64,000 nt of DNA, from assembly GCA_910575475.1 (NCBI GenBank), contig CAJTGD010000029.1:1-64000 (forward strand). The letters run 5' to 3'. Shown here piece after piece: positions 42,031-50,164 of the stretch. Position numbers and translations under genes: made by a program. A model generated the notes under the pieces. It was not told the DNA's origin. It did not search any database and worked only from the letters and a program-made list of their open reading frames with translations. The stretch is from Lachnospiraceae bacterium (GTDB taxonomy: Bacteria > Bacillota > Clostridia > Lachnospirales > Lachnospiraceae). Numbering within the stretch: position 1 is the stretch's first letter; each line of letters starts with the position of its first letter.

Positions 42031-43434
42031 ATGAAAACAAGAAAAGGTTATAAGACGTATCCACTGACGGTAGGACAAAAATTCCACAATTATTATTCCG
42101 AGTACTGCCCGGGAAAAGAGATCCTGAATGTGGGAACAAGCCTCACAATTGAGTTTGAACTGAATATAGACGAGCTGAGAAAGGCCATCTATAAGGCATA
42201 TGAGCGGTGCGAATCCATGCGTGCACGGCTGGTCTATGACAAGAAGGAGAAGGAATGGTATCAGTATATTGCCGACAAGGAAGACCGCGAGATCGAATTT
42301 GTGGATTTTACGGGAAAGACCATGGAAGAGGCTGAGGCTGAGATGACGGCATGGACGCGGATTCCGTTTGACAAGGAAGATGAGCCCATGAACAAGGTCG
42401 TGATCATCAAGACACCAGATGGATTTGAGGGAATGTATCTTGTGGGAGACCACAGATTTCTGGATGCCCAGTCACTGATCGGTTTTATGAAGGATGTGAT
42501 CGAGCTTTACTGCAGCGCAAATTTTGAAGGAATCCCGTATCCGGCGGATATGCGTTCTTACGTTGCCCAGCTGGAGAAGGATCTGGCATATGAGGCGGGA
42601 AGCAAGGCCCAGGCCAGAGACCGGGCGTATTTCCATAAGCTTATTGAAGAGTCAGAACCGATCTACAACGGGATTACCGGTCCCCGGAGGCTGGAGGATG
42701 CGAGGGCGGCTGCCGGGAATCCGAATCTCAGGGCGGCGCCTACCGGATCGGACAGCTTTGCGGCGGCGATCGATATCTTCCATCTGGAGGAAGAACCGAC
42801 CGTAAGACTCCTGTCCTTCTGTGAGCAGCAGCACATTTCCCTGCAGTGTCTGCTCGTGTTGGGAATCCGTACCTACCTGCAGAAGATCAATCACAATGAT
42901 GATGTGTCCCTGCAGATCGCTTATGCGCGCAGAGCCACACTTCAGGAGAAAAAGTCGGGCGGTACGCGTATCCACAGCTTCCCGTTCCGAACGGTGATCT
43001 CGGAGGATCAGACATTCCTGGAAGGAATCCATGAGATCCGGGACAGGCAGAATGAAGTGTTCCGCTATGTGAATTTCAATCCGACAGAGTATCTTGCGTA
43101 TAGAAGAGAGTTTTACAATACCAGGCCCGGTATGGGATATGAGAGTATGTCTCTGACTTATCAGCCGGCCACGCTGAGGGAAAAGGGACTGACAGATCTG
43201 GGCGATATCAAATATAAGACAAAGAGATACTGCAACGGCTATTATGCGGACGGACTGTATCTTACGGTGATGCACAGACCGGATGACAACGGGCTGGATT
43301 TCAGCTTTGAGCACCAGACAAAGGCATATACCAGAGAAGAACTGGAATATTTTTATTATTATTTCTGCAAGATCATGTTCAAGGGGATCGAGACGCCGAA
43401 CATGAAGATCGGGGATATCATCAAGCTGGTGTAG
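42031..43434 (+). CDS. Free-standing condensation-domain protein (NRPS-type, chloramphenicol-acetyltransferase-like fold)
   Basis: 467 residues, the size of one condensation domain. N-terminal lobe: YPLTVGQKFHNYYSE (C1-like), RCESMRARLVYD (C2-like: 'HPxLR' type). The active-site motif reads DHRFLDA (Asp140-His141 ... Asp145) in place of HHxxxDG: the catalytic second His and the structural Asp are kept, the first His is Asp. Second lobe: LLVLGIRTYLQKINHNDDVSLQIAYARR (C4-like) and IHSFPFRTVI. No adenylation or carrier domain is attached. It likely joins an acyl or aminoacyl thioester on the nearby ACP to an amine or alcohol. The substrate is unknown. Confidence 0.85.
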   Translation: MKTRKGYKTYPLTVGQKFHNYYSEYCPGKEILNVGTSLTIEFELNIDELRKAIYKAYERCESMRARLVYDKKEKEWYQYIADKEDREIEFVDFTGKTMEEAEAEMTAWTRIPFDKEDEPMNKVVIIKTPDGFEGMYLVGDHRFLDAQSLIGFMKDVIELYCSANFEGIPYPADMRSYVAQLEKDLAYEAGSKAQARDRAYFHKLIEESEPIYNGITGPRRLEDARAAAGNPNLRAAPTGSDSFAAAIDIFHLEEEPTVRLLSFCEQQHISLQCLLVLGIRTYLQKINHNDDVSLQIAYARRATLQEKKSGGTRIHSFPFRTVISEDQTFLEGIHEIRDRQNEVFRYVNFNPTEYLAYRREFYNTRPGMGYESMSLTYQPATLREKGLTDLGDIKYKTKRYCNGYYADGLYLTVMHRPDDNGLDFSFEHQTKAYTREELEYFYYYFCKIMFKGIETPNMKIGDIIKLV

Positions 43435-43519
43435 GCAGATAGGCTTGGGAAATGTACTGCCTCATTTGGAATCGTTACAAATAGACAAATCATAGAGAAT
43501 GAAAGAAAGGATGGGAACA

Positions 43520-43744
43520 ATGTTTGATCAGTTGACAGAGATTATTGTAAATTATGTAGAGGTAAAAAAGGAAGACATCAAGCCGGAATCCCGTTTCATC
43601 GAAGACCTGGGCTTCACATCGTTTGACTTCATGAGCATGCTCGGTGAGATCGAGGATGAGATGGATGTAGAGATCAACCAGGAAGAAGTGGTCAATATCC
43701 GTACCGTACAGGAAGCAGTGGATTATCTTTCAGAATTGGCGTAG
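43520..43744 (+). CDS. Discrete acyl/peptidyl carrier protein
   Basis: 74 residues, acidic, four-helix carrier type. The 4'-phosphopantetheine serine is Ser34 in DLGFTSFDFMSML; FTSFDF departs from the DSLD of fatty acid ACP, so it is not the housekeeping AcpP. ATG 43520 with AAAGGATGG upstream. It sits between the condensation protein (85 bases before) and the ligase (124 bases after), as expected for a dedicated carrier. Confidence 0.92.
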   Translation: MFDQLTEIIVNYVEVKKEDIKPESRFIEDLGFTSFDFMSMLGEIEDEMDVEINQEEVVNIRTVQEAVDYLSELA

Positions 43745-43784
43745 GAGATACACGCGGGCGGAAAAAATGAAATGCTGACAACAT

Positions 43785-43839
43785 CCCCCGCAGATCGTGC
43801 TGTATTTAAGCCATGGAGCTTTGCAGTTTTCTGTGGGGG
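43785..43839 (+). promoter_or_regulatory. Hairpin between the carrier protein and ligase genes
   Basis: CCCCCGCAG (43785-43793) pairs with CTGTGGGGG (43831-43839), nine pairs with one G-T. There is no T-run, so it is more likely a processing, stability or partial pause element that sets the ratio of ACP to ligase than a terminator. Confidence 0.55.
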
Positions 43840-43868
43840 ACTTCCTTATGCGAGAAGGAGAGGACAAT

Positions 43869-45407
43869 ATGAACGAATTGCGGAGTACGATCTATGAACT
43901 GCTTGTAAAGGCGGAGGAAGCATACGGCACCCAGGATGCCGTTCGGTATAAAGTGAAGGATGCCGGCGAGGGCGGAAAAAAGAAAACAAAGGTAGAGGCA
44001 AAGACCTACACCCAGCTTCGGCAGGACAGCGAGCACATTTCTTCGGCGCTTGCCGAATTAGGGGAACAGGGGAAGCATATCGCCCTCATAGGGGCAACCT
44101 CCTATTCCTGGATCACATCCTACTACGGCATTGTGAACGGTGGCAGCGTGGCAGTACCGCTGGATGCCAATCTTCCGGCGGAAGACCTGTGCGAGCTCAT
44201 GGACCGTGCGGATGTGACCACACTGATCTTTGACGAGACAAAGGCAAATGTTGCGCAGATGGCGGCAGAGAAGTGCCCGCAGCTGAAGCATATCATCGCC
44301 ATGGAAGATAAGTCTCTGGTTCCGGGTGCTCTGCATCTGTGGGAGCTGGCGGCCAAGGCCCCGGCAGAGACAGGCTTTGCGCCGAAGCCGGAGGACCTGG
44401 CGACGATCATGTTTACATCCGGGACGACCGGGAAGAGCAAGGGCGTGATGCTGACCCACAGGAACCTTGCGGAGAACGCCACTGCGCAGGATATGGGGTA
44501 TGAGCCTGGGATGGTCATTATGACGGTGCTTCCCATCCACCATGCGTATTGCCTGAGTATGGATATCCTGAAAGGGACTTCAATCGGTGTTGTGATCTGC
44601 ATCAATGATTCCCTGCTGCGGGTGGCTAAAAATATCAAGCTCTTTGAGCCAAATATGATCCTGATGGTTCCTCTGATGATAGAGACGCTGGCGAAGAAGC
44701 TGGAAGAGGCTGTATTGATCCCTGCTCCGCTGATCAAGGCGAAGGTATTCGGAAAGCAGTTCCATACGATCTGTAGCGGAGGCGCTTATCTGAATCCGTC
44801 CTATATCGACCTGTTCAAGAAGTACGGCATCACCATTTTACAGGGCTACGGCATGACGGAGTGCGCGCCGGTCATCAGCACCAACTGCAACAGTGCGAAA
44901 AAGGACGGCTCTATCGGAAGATGTATGCCCAACTGCGAGGCGAAGATCGTGGACGAGGAGATCTGGGTCAAGGGCTCCAGTGTGATGCAGGGGTATTATA
45001 AAATGCCGGAGGAAACGGCAGAGACCCTGGAGGACGGATGGCTGAAAACCGGGGATCTGGGATATATGGATGAGGACGGATTTTTGTTCCTGACCGGACG
45101 GAAGAAGAACCTGATCATCACACGGAACGGGGAGAATGTATCCCCGGAGGAGATCGAGAACAAGCTGGGTGCGAACCGCCTGGTACAGGAAGTGCTTGTG
45201 CGGGACAGCGAGGGGCTGATTGAGGCGGAGATCTTCCCGGATCTGGAATATGCGTCCAAGAAGAGGATCAAAGATCTGGAAGGAGAGCTGCAGAAGATCA
45301 TTGATGAGTATAATAAGGCGGCTCCGCTCTATAAGCGTGTGTTTAAGCTGAAGGTGCGGGATGTGGAGTTTGAAAAGAATACGACGAAGAAGATCAAGAG
45401 ATTTTGA
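43869..45407 (+). CDS. Acyl/aminoacyl-AMP ligase (ANL superfamily)
   Basis: 512 residues. Core motifs: A3 P-loop MFTSGTTGKSKGVMLTHRN (181-199), A5 ILQGYGMTECAP, A7 DGWLKTGDLGY, A8 GRKKNLIITRNGENVSPEEI and the terminal catalytic Lys region NTTKKIKRF. The long first 50 residues and FLFLTGRKKNLII are like long-chain acyl-CoA synthetase/acyl-AMP ligases. Its place after an ACP and a condensation protein makes it the likely loader of that ACP. ATG 43869 follows GAAGGAGAGG. It ends the operon before a strong terminator. Confidence 0.92.
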   Translation: MNELRSTIYELLVKAEEAYGTQDAVRYKVKDAGEGGKKKTKVEAKTYTQLRQDSEHISSALAELGEQGKHIALIGATSYSWITSYYGIVNGGSVAVPLDANLPAEDLCELMDRADVTTLIFDETKANVAQMAAEKCPQLKHIIAMEDKSLVPGALHLWELAAKAPAETGFAPKPEDLATIMFTSGTTGKSKGVMLTHRNLAENATAQDMGYEPGMVIMTVLPIHHAYCLSMDILKGTSIGVVICINDSLLRVAKNIKLFEPNMILMVPLMIETLAKKLEEAVLIPAPLIKAKVFGKQFHTICSGGAYLNPSYIDLFKKYGITILQGYGMTECAPVISTNCNSAKKDGSIGRCMPNCEAKIVDEEIWVKGSSVMQGYYKMPEETAETLEDGWLKTGDLGYMDEDGFLFLTGRKKNLIITRNGENVSPEEIENKLGANRLVQEVLVRDSEGLIEAEIFPDLEYASKKRIKDLEGELQKIIDEYNKAAPLYKRVFKLKVRDVEFEKNTTKKIKRF

Positions 45408-45413
45408 CAAAAC

Positions 45414-45449
45414 AAAAAAGAGTATGGCGCAGCGCTGTACTCTTTTTTT
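45414..45449 (+). terminator. Terminator of the SCP2-ligase operon
   Basis: AAAAAAGAGTA (45414-45424) pairs with TACTCTTTTTTT (45438-45449) round GGCGCAGCGC. Confidence 0.92.
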
Positions 45450-45528
45450 GAGTGTATCAGCGATACCCATATAGGAGGAAATCACAAATCACCGGAAACC
45501 TGAATATCCTGTTAAAAAGGTCTTTTTT

Positions 45529-46440
45529 ATGAAGTGGGTAAAAAATGCCGTAGGGTATTGGTGTGAGGATATTCTGGACAGAAAGTATCTTGGCCAGAAG
45601 ATCGGAGTTGCGGTTCTGGACACAGGGATACTGCCGCATCCGGATCTTGCCGGGCGTATTATGGGATTCGGCGATTTTGTAAACAGGCGGAAACGGATCT
45701 ATGACGACAGCGGACACGGGACGCATGTGGCGGGGATACTGGCCGGGAGCGGAAAGCTGTCAAACGGCGTTTATGCCGGGATCGCGCCGGAGGCCTCTCT
45801 TCTTGCCGCGAAGGTGCTGGATGATTCGGGAAACGGAATGGTGGAATATGTGATGGCCGGGATCCGGTGGGTTCTGGCAGAGCAGAGAAAGAGGAATATC
45901 CGGATCGTCAACATTTCCGTGGGAACCCAGCCTGGGCTTGAAAAAGCGGAGGAGGAGCGGCTTTTGAGAGGCGTGGAGGAGCTGTGGGATGCAGGTCTGG
46001 TGGTGGTCGTATCGGCAGGGAATTACGGGCCGGGGCCGGGAACCGTGGCAGTGCCCGGGAGCAGCAGAAAGGTGATCACGGTGGGGGCCGTGGACATTGC
46101 AGGCAGAACAGAGGGACCGGGCCGGACAAAGTGGGACTATTCCGGCAGAGGACCTACGGAGGACTGCATCATGAAGCCGGACGTGGTGGCGCCCGGGACC
46201 TTTATTACAAGCTGCAGCGCAGATTACCGATACCGCTTCCGGAAGCCCTATACGGTCAAGAGCGGAACCTCCATGGCTACGCCTGTGGTGTCCGGGGCCA
46301 TTGCCTGCCTGCTGTCGAAATATCCGGATATGAGCAATGTGGAGGTAAAGCTGAAGCTGCGGGCGAGCTGCGTTCCCTCGGAACAGACGCAGGGGTGGGG
46401 GATGCTGCAGGTGGGGAGACTGCTTTCGGCGGGGATATGA
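45529..46440 (+). CDS. S8 family subtilisin-like serine protease
   Basis: 303 residues, no signal peptide or propeptide, so like intracellular subtilases. The triad is visible: VAVLDTGILPHPDL (Asp), HGTHVAGILAGS (His) and SGTSMATPVVSGAIACLLS (Ser); the oxyanion Asn lies in VVVSAGNYGPGPG. ATG 45529 has AAAAAGG upstream. It is isolated between two operons, with about 80 bases before it and family A repeat after it. Confidence 0.94.
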   Translation: MKWVKNAVGYWCEDILDRKYLGQKIGVAVLDTGILPHPDLAGRIMGFGDFVNRRKRIYDDSGHGTHVAGILAGSGKLSNGVYAGIAPEASLLAAKVLDDSGNGMVEYVMAGIRWVLAEQRKRNIRIVNISVGTQPGLEKAEEERLLRGVEELWDAGLVVVVSAGNYGPGPGTVAVPGSSRKVITVGAVDIAGRTEGPGRTKWDYSGRGPTEDCIMKPDVVAPGTFITSCSADYRYRFRKPYTVKSGTSMATPVVSGAIACLLSKYPDMSNVEVKLKLRASCVPSEQTQGWGMLQVGRLLSAGI

Positions 46441-46493
46441 TCCGAAAGCCGGAGCAATTTGCCTGCGTGTCTGATATCGCTGCTTTATTGGCC

Positions 46494-46564
46494 GGATGCC
46501 CGCCCCAGTACGTACTGACCTGTGACCGTGCAGCGTGGTGCACGGCCCAGGAGTGAACAGTAAC
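46494..46564 (-). repeat. Dispersed repeat family A, copy 2 (inverted relative to copy 1)
   Basis: The plus strand reads GACCGTGCAGCGTGGTGCACGGCC and ends AGTGAACAGTAAC; on the minus strand it matches 6891-6960 with only a few differences over about 65 bases, including the inner CCGTGCA/TGCACGG stem. Confidence 0.85.
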
Positions 46565-46674
46565 CAGGTGCCGCGGATTTTTCAAGTCAAACGCAATTAT
46601 CGGGTAGAAATATCCGCCGATTCGTGATAAAATATGTGAGGTTAGTAATGTCATAACGTTTTAGACATCAACTA

Positions 46675-46771
46675 AGGAACCGATGCATAACAGTATACAT
46701 TATCGGACTGCGTACTTCGTTCGACAGAGGACATATTTTGCTGGTTTACGGCGGTTCCTGAGAAAATATGT
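46675..46771 (+). promoter_or_regulatory. Two interlocked stems in the leader of the GH13 gene
   Basis: Stem 1 is AGGAACCG (46675-46682) with CGGTTCCT (46752-46759). Stem 2 is ACATATTTT (46731-46739) with AAAATATGT (46763-46771). The arms interleave, so they form a pseudoknot or exclude each other. Stem 2 ends 3 bases before the GAGGAGG site of the gene. A possible -10 (TAAAAT, 46628-46633) lies upstream. Confidence 0.5.
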
Positions 46772-46789
46772 ATGAGGAGGTACAAACAA

Positions 46790-48655
46790 ATGGCATGGTA
46801 TGATGAGGCTGTATTTTATCACATTTATCCACTGGGGCTGACCGGCGCGCCGAAGGAGAATCCGTATGGGGAACCGGAGCACCGTCTCAACACGCTGCTT
46901 CCCTGGATCGCCCACATCAGGGAGATCGGATGCAACGCGCTGTATATCGGTCCGCTTTTTGAATCGGTGGGACACGGGTATGAGACTACGGATTATAAAA
47001 AGCTGGACAGCCGCCTTGGGACAAATGAAGATCTGACCGGTTTTGTGGCAGAATGCCATAAGCAGGGGATCAAGGTGATATTGGACGGTGTATTTAACCA
47101 TACCGGGCGTGATTTTTTTGCATTTCAGGATATCAAGAAGAACCGGGAAAACTCCGCCTATAAGGACTGGTACTGCAATGTGAATTTCTGGGGAAATAAT
47201 TCCTTCAACGACGGATTTTCTTACGAGAACTGGGGCGGCTATGACCTGCTTGTCAAGCTGAACCAGCATAATCCTGCGGTGAAGGACTATATCTGCGACG
47301 TGATCCGCTTCTGGGTCAGCGAATTTGACATTGACGGCATTCGGCTGGACGCTGCAGACGTGCTGGACTTTAACTACATGCAGGCGCTCCGCCATACGGC
47401 CAATGAAGTGAAGCCGGACTTCTGGCTGATGGGCGAGGTGATCCACGGCGATTATACCCGCTGGGTCAATGAAGGAACCCTGCATTCCGTGACCAATTAT
47501 AATCTGCACAAGGCGCTGTATTCCGGACATAACGAGCACAACTATTTTGAGATCGCACATACGGTAAAACGGCTTTACGGCATGGGAGGCAACCGTCCGG
47601 ACGGATTAAAGCTTTACAATTTTGTGGATAATCACGATGTGGAGAGAATTTATACAAGGCTGAACAACAAGGCGCATTTTACACCGGTTCATATCCTGCT
47701 GTATACATTGCCCGGAGTTCCGTCCATTTACTATGGCTCCGAATTTGGAATCGAAGGAAAAAAAGAACGGTTTTCGGACGCTTCCCTGCGTCCGGCACTG
47801 AATCTGGCTGATTATGCGGACGCTGTGAAGAACAATTCCTTTACCCGGCTGATCGCCGCGCTTGGAAAGACAAGACAGAATACTCCGGCGCTTTCTTACG
47901 GAGAGTACAATGAACTGCTGCTGACCAACCGCCAGTATGCGTTTTCCAGAAATCATAACGGACAATCCGTTGTCGTGACGGTCAATAATGACGACAGCGA
48001 TTACACGATGACGGTTTCCGCAGGAAATGCCGCGGAATACATCGGGGCATTGTCCGGAGAAAAGGTATCTGTGAACGGCGGAAGGATCACGGTGAATGTA
48101 AAGGCCAATTCCGGCGAGATCTGGGTTCCTGCCACAGGAGACGGGGCGGATGCCGCAGTTGATGCGGGATTTACCGGGCTGGATGTGAAGGATGCCGCGG
48201 CGGAGGTGAAGCAGGCTGAAAAGAAGGCCGCTGTGGAAGAAGCACGGGAAAAGGATGCAGGGACAAAAGCAGTTCCGGAAATAACATCAGAAAAGGACGC
48301 GCAGCAGCAGAAAACGGCTTCGGAGAAAGCGGCATCAGAGAAGAAGACTGAGGCAAAAGCTATACAGGTGAATGAATCAGACAAGAAAGAAGGAGCCGAG
48401 AATACGCAGGTACAGAAAACTGCAGATCAGGCTTCTGAGCAGAAAAAGCCGGCAGCTACGGACGGAAATGTGTCCGGAGCAGATGCCGCGTATATGGAAG
48501 CATTTGAAAAGGGGAAGATCGCAGGGCTGCAGGAAGCGATCCTTGCGATCATGGGAAAGAATGGCCCGATCACCGATCAGATGCGCAAGGATGTTATGGA
48601 CAATGTGTATCATGACTCCCTGATCAACTGGATCAAGAGCTTCCGTGTATCATAA
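46790..48655 (+). CDS. GH13 (alpha-amylase family) glycoside hydrolase with charged C-terminal extension
   Basis: 621 residues. The (beta/alpha)8 domain (1-370) has VFYHIYPLG, DGVFNHTG (region I), GIRLDAADVLD (nucleophile Asp), GEVIHGDYTRW (acid/base Glu) and VDNHDVERI (transition-state Asp). A beta-sandwich follows to about 460. Residues 470-580 are low-complexity Ala/Lys/Glu/Gln, ending in a helical block (AYMEAFEKGKIAGLQEAI). No signal peptide, so cytosolic; probable substrate maltodextrin-like alpha-glucans, not certain. ATG 46790 is preferred over 46772 because GAGGAGG (46774-46780) lies 9 bases before it. Confidence 0.92.
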   Translation: MAWYDEAVFYHIYPLGLTGAPKENPYGEPEHRLNTLLPWIAHIREIGCNALYIGPLFESVGHGYETTDYKKLDSRLGTNEDLTGFVAECHKQGIKVILDGVFNHTGRDFFAFQDIKKNRENSAYKDWYCNVNFWGNNSFNDGFSYENWGGYDLLVKLNQHNPAVKDYICDVIRFWVSEFDIDGIRLDAADVLDFNYMQALRHTANEVKPDFWLMGEVIHGDYTRWVNEGTLHSVTNYNLHKALYSGHNEHNYFEIAHTVKRLYGMGGNRPDGLKLYNFVDNHDVERIYTRLNNKAHFTPVHILLYTLPGVPSIYYGSEFGIEGKKERFSDASLRPALNLADYADAVKNNSFTRLIAALGKTRQNTPALSYGEYNELLLTNRQYAFSRNHNGQSVVVTVNNDDSDYTMTVSAGNAAEYIGALSGEKVSVNGGRITVNVKANSGEIWVPATGDGADAAVDAGFTGLDVKDAAAEVKQAEKKAAVEEAREKDAGTKAVPEITSEKDAQQQKTASEKAASEKKTEAKAIQVNESDKKEGAENTQVQKTADQASEQKKPAATDGNVSGADAAYMEAFEKGKIAGLQEAILAIMGKNGPITDQMRKDVMDNVYHDSLINWIKSFRVS

Positions 48656-48727
48656 TATGTAACGATTCAGAACGTAAGCAGAGGGGGCTGTGGTCTGCCG
48701 TTTTGAACAGTTGCGGTCATATGCTGT

Positions 48728-48763
48728 AAAAAGCCGTTCCTGATGTGCATGGGGACGGCTTTT
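48728..48763 (+). terminator. Terminator after the GH13 gene
   Basis: AAAAAGCCGTTCC and GGGGACGGCTTTT form the stem, followed by a short T-run. Confidence 0.8.
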
Positions 48764-48770
48764 CTAAATA

Positions 48771-48853
48771 TCAGTATATGCAGAAAAGCTGCCGGCGGCA
48801 AGTTTTTTTGTATACCAGCGTATGCAGAAAGGCTGCCTGTGGCAGGCTTTCTG
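48771..48853 (+). repeat. Dispersed repeat family B, copy 2 (double unit)
   Basis: Two related units: GCAGAAAAGCTGCCGGCGGC with a T7 run, then TATGCAGAAAGGCTGCCTGT with GGCAGGCTTTCTG. The layout is the same as 54779-54852. The first unit looks like a rho-independent terminator. Confidence 0.8.
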
Positions 48854-48943
48854 TAGGACGGCGTACTGCGTTACGAATGAAGCCGAACGAAAATAATGAA
48901 TATGTATTTCATGTCCTGAAAACAATACAACAGGATTCTTCGG

Positions 48944-48971
48944 TTGCTCTTCTTCTAAAAAAGGTTATAAT
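48944..48971 (+). promoter_or_regulatory. Promoter for the PH-domain/two-component genes
   Basis: TTGCTC (48944-48949), 16 bases, TATAAT (48966-48971). Start of transcription near 48978 rules out the earlier in-frame ATG codons at 48745 and 48877. Confidence 0.6.
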
Positions 48972-49011
48972 AGGTATTGCGCTGATGCTTGAAATAAGGG
49001 AGATTTGTCAT

Positions 49012-49443
49012 ATGATCTTTAAAGGAAAAATCGGAGTGTGGTTTTGGCTGCTTTTGATCGGTGTTAATATTGCGATGGTCTATGAGGGGATTCATGAGGA
49101 AATGAAAGGCGGGGAAATGCTGGGCCTGTTCTTCGCTTTTTTCCTTACGAATATTATCTGTGTACCCCTGGTGATCAGGAATTATGTGCAGATCGACGGA
49201 GAAAAGCTGATTTTTGTGCTGGGATTCGGCAGAGACTATATGAAGATTGAAGACATCACGGAGGTATACAGGACGCACAATCCGATCGCTGCTGGCGCGC
49301 TGTCGTTGGATCGGATTGTGATAAAGGCAAAAAGGCAGGAATGGATCATCGCTGTACACGATAAAGAGCAGCTGTTCCATGAACTGAAACGGAGAAATTC
49401 GAAGATCCAGATCCGGAAATCCAAGTCGGCGGGGAGGGAATGA
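49012..49443 (+). CDS. Small membrane protein with bacterial PH-like domain
   Basis: 143 residues: two adjacent membrane helices (about 8-24 and 38-58), then a cytosolic PH-like barrel (YVQIDGEKLIFVLGFGRDYMKI, EDITEVYRTHNPIAA, DRIVIKAKRQEWIIAV) and a basic end. ATG 49012 follows AAGGGAG at 8 bases. A longer frame to 48745 would translate repeat B and is rejected. One base separates it from the response regulator, so it belongs to that operon; PH-like membrane proteins often modulate such systems. Confidence 0.75.
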   Translation: MIFKGKIGVWFWLLLIGVNIAMVYEGIHEEMKGGEMLGLFFAFFLTNIICVPLVIRNYVQIDGEKLIFVLGFGRDYMKIEDITEVYRTHNPIAAGALSLDRIVIKAKRQEWIIAVHDKEQLFHELKRRNSKIQIRKSKSAGRE

Positions 49444-49444
49444 C

Positions 49445-50164
49445 ATGTATCGGATCGCGGTATGTGATGATGACATTCAGATGCGCAGATTCTTATGTTC
49501 TGCCATTGAAGAGACCGGGATTGCCTGCACTGTAGAGGAATTTTCAAATGGGGCGGAGCTTCTCCGCGATGAAAAGGAATATGACATTTTTTTTCTGGAT
49601 ATCGATATGCCCGTGGTCAATGGGATGGATGCCGCCAGGCAGCTCCGCCGCAGAGACCGGAAGGCAAAGATCATCTATGTCACGGGTTACCAGGATTATA
49701 TGCAGCGTTCCTTTGCGGTCCATCCCTTTTCCTTTCTTGTCAAGCCGGTGAAAAAGGAGACGATCATCCGGCAGCTTCGGGAAGCGGTTTTGTACAGCCA
49801 TGAGGAAGAGAGCGCGGTTACACTGCGGCTGGAGACCACTCAGGGGCTGGAGGAGATCGCAGTTCCGGATCTCTATTATCTGGAATACCAGAGCAGGAAG
49901 CTCCGCCTGGTGATGAAGCATGGGGAACGGATGATCCGGGGAAAGATTTCGGAGTTTTCGGAAAGGCTTTCGTCCTACGGCTTTGCCTCTCCCCATAAGA
50001 GCTTTATTGTGAACCTGTATCATGTGAAGGCAATCCGGGGATATGATATTGTGATGATGAACGGGGATCTGGTTCCGCTGTCACAGAAACGCTCCGCGGA
50101 ATTTCGAGGGCTGCTGGGAAAATACCAGGCGGACAGGTTAGGAGCTGAATGGGGGAGAAAATGA
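49445..50164 (+). CDS. LytTR-family response regulator (AgrA-like)
   Basis: 239 residues: receiver domain (1-120) with VCDDDIQMRR acidic pocket, phospho-acceptor Asp in FFLDIDMPVVNGMD and Lys in FLVKPVKKE; LytTR DNA-binding domain (135-239) with YYLEYQSRKLRLVMKHGE and SPHKSFIVNLYHVKAIRGYD. Its stop overlaps the kinase start (ATGA), the standard agr/vir-type pair. Confidence 0.93.
   Translation: MYRIAVCDDDIQMRRFLCSAIEETGIACTVEEFSNGAELLRDEKEYDIFFLDIDMPVVNGMDAARQLRRRDRKAKIIYVTGYQDYMQRSFAVHPFSFLVKPVKKETIIRQLREAVLYSHEEESAVTLRLETTQGLEEIAVPDLYYLEYQSRKLRLVMKHGERMIRGKISEFSERLSSYGFASPHKSFIVNLYHVKAIRGYDIVMMNGDLVPLSQKRSAEFRGLLGKYQADRLGAEWGRK

Noticed and set aside
48745-49011. Longer N-terminus for the PH-domain protein
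   Set aside because: It would translate repeat family B and lies upstream of the TATAAT promoter; ATG 49012 has a proper ribosome binding site.
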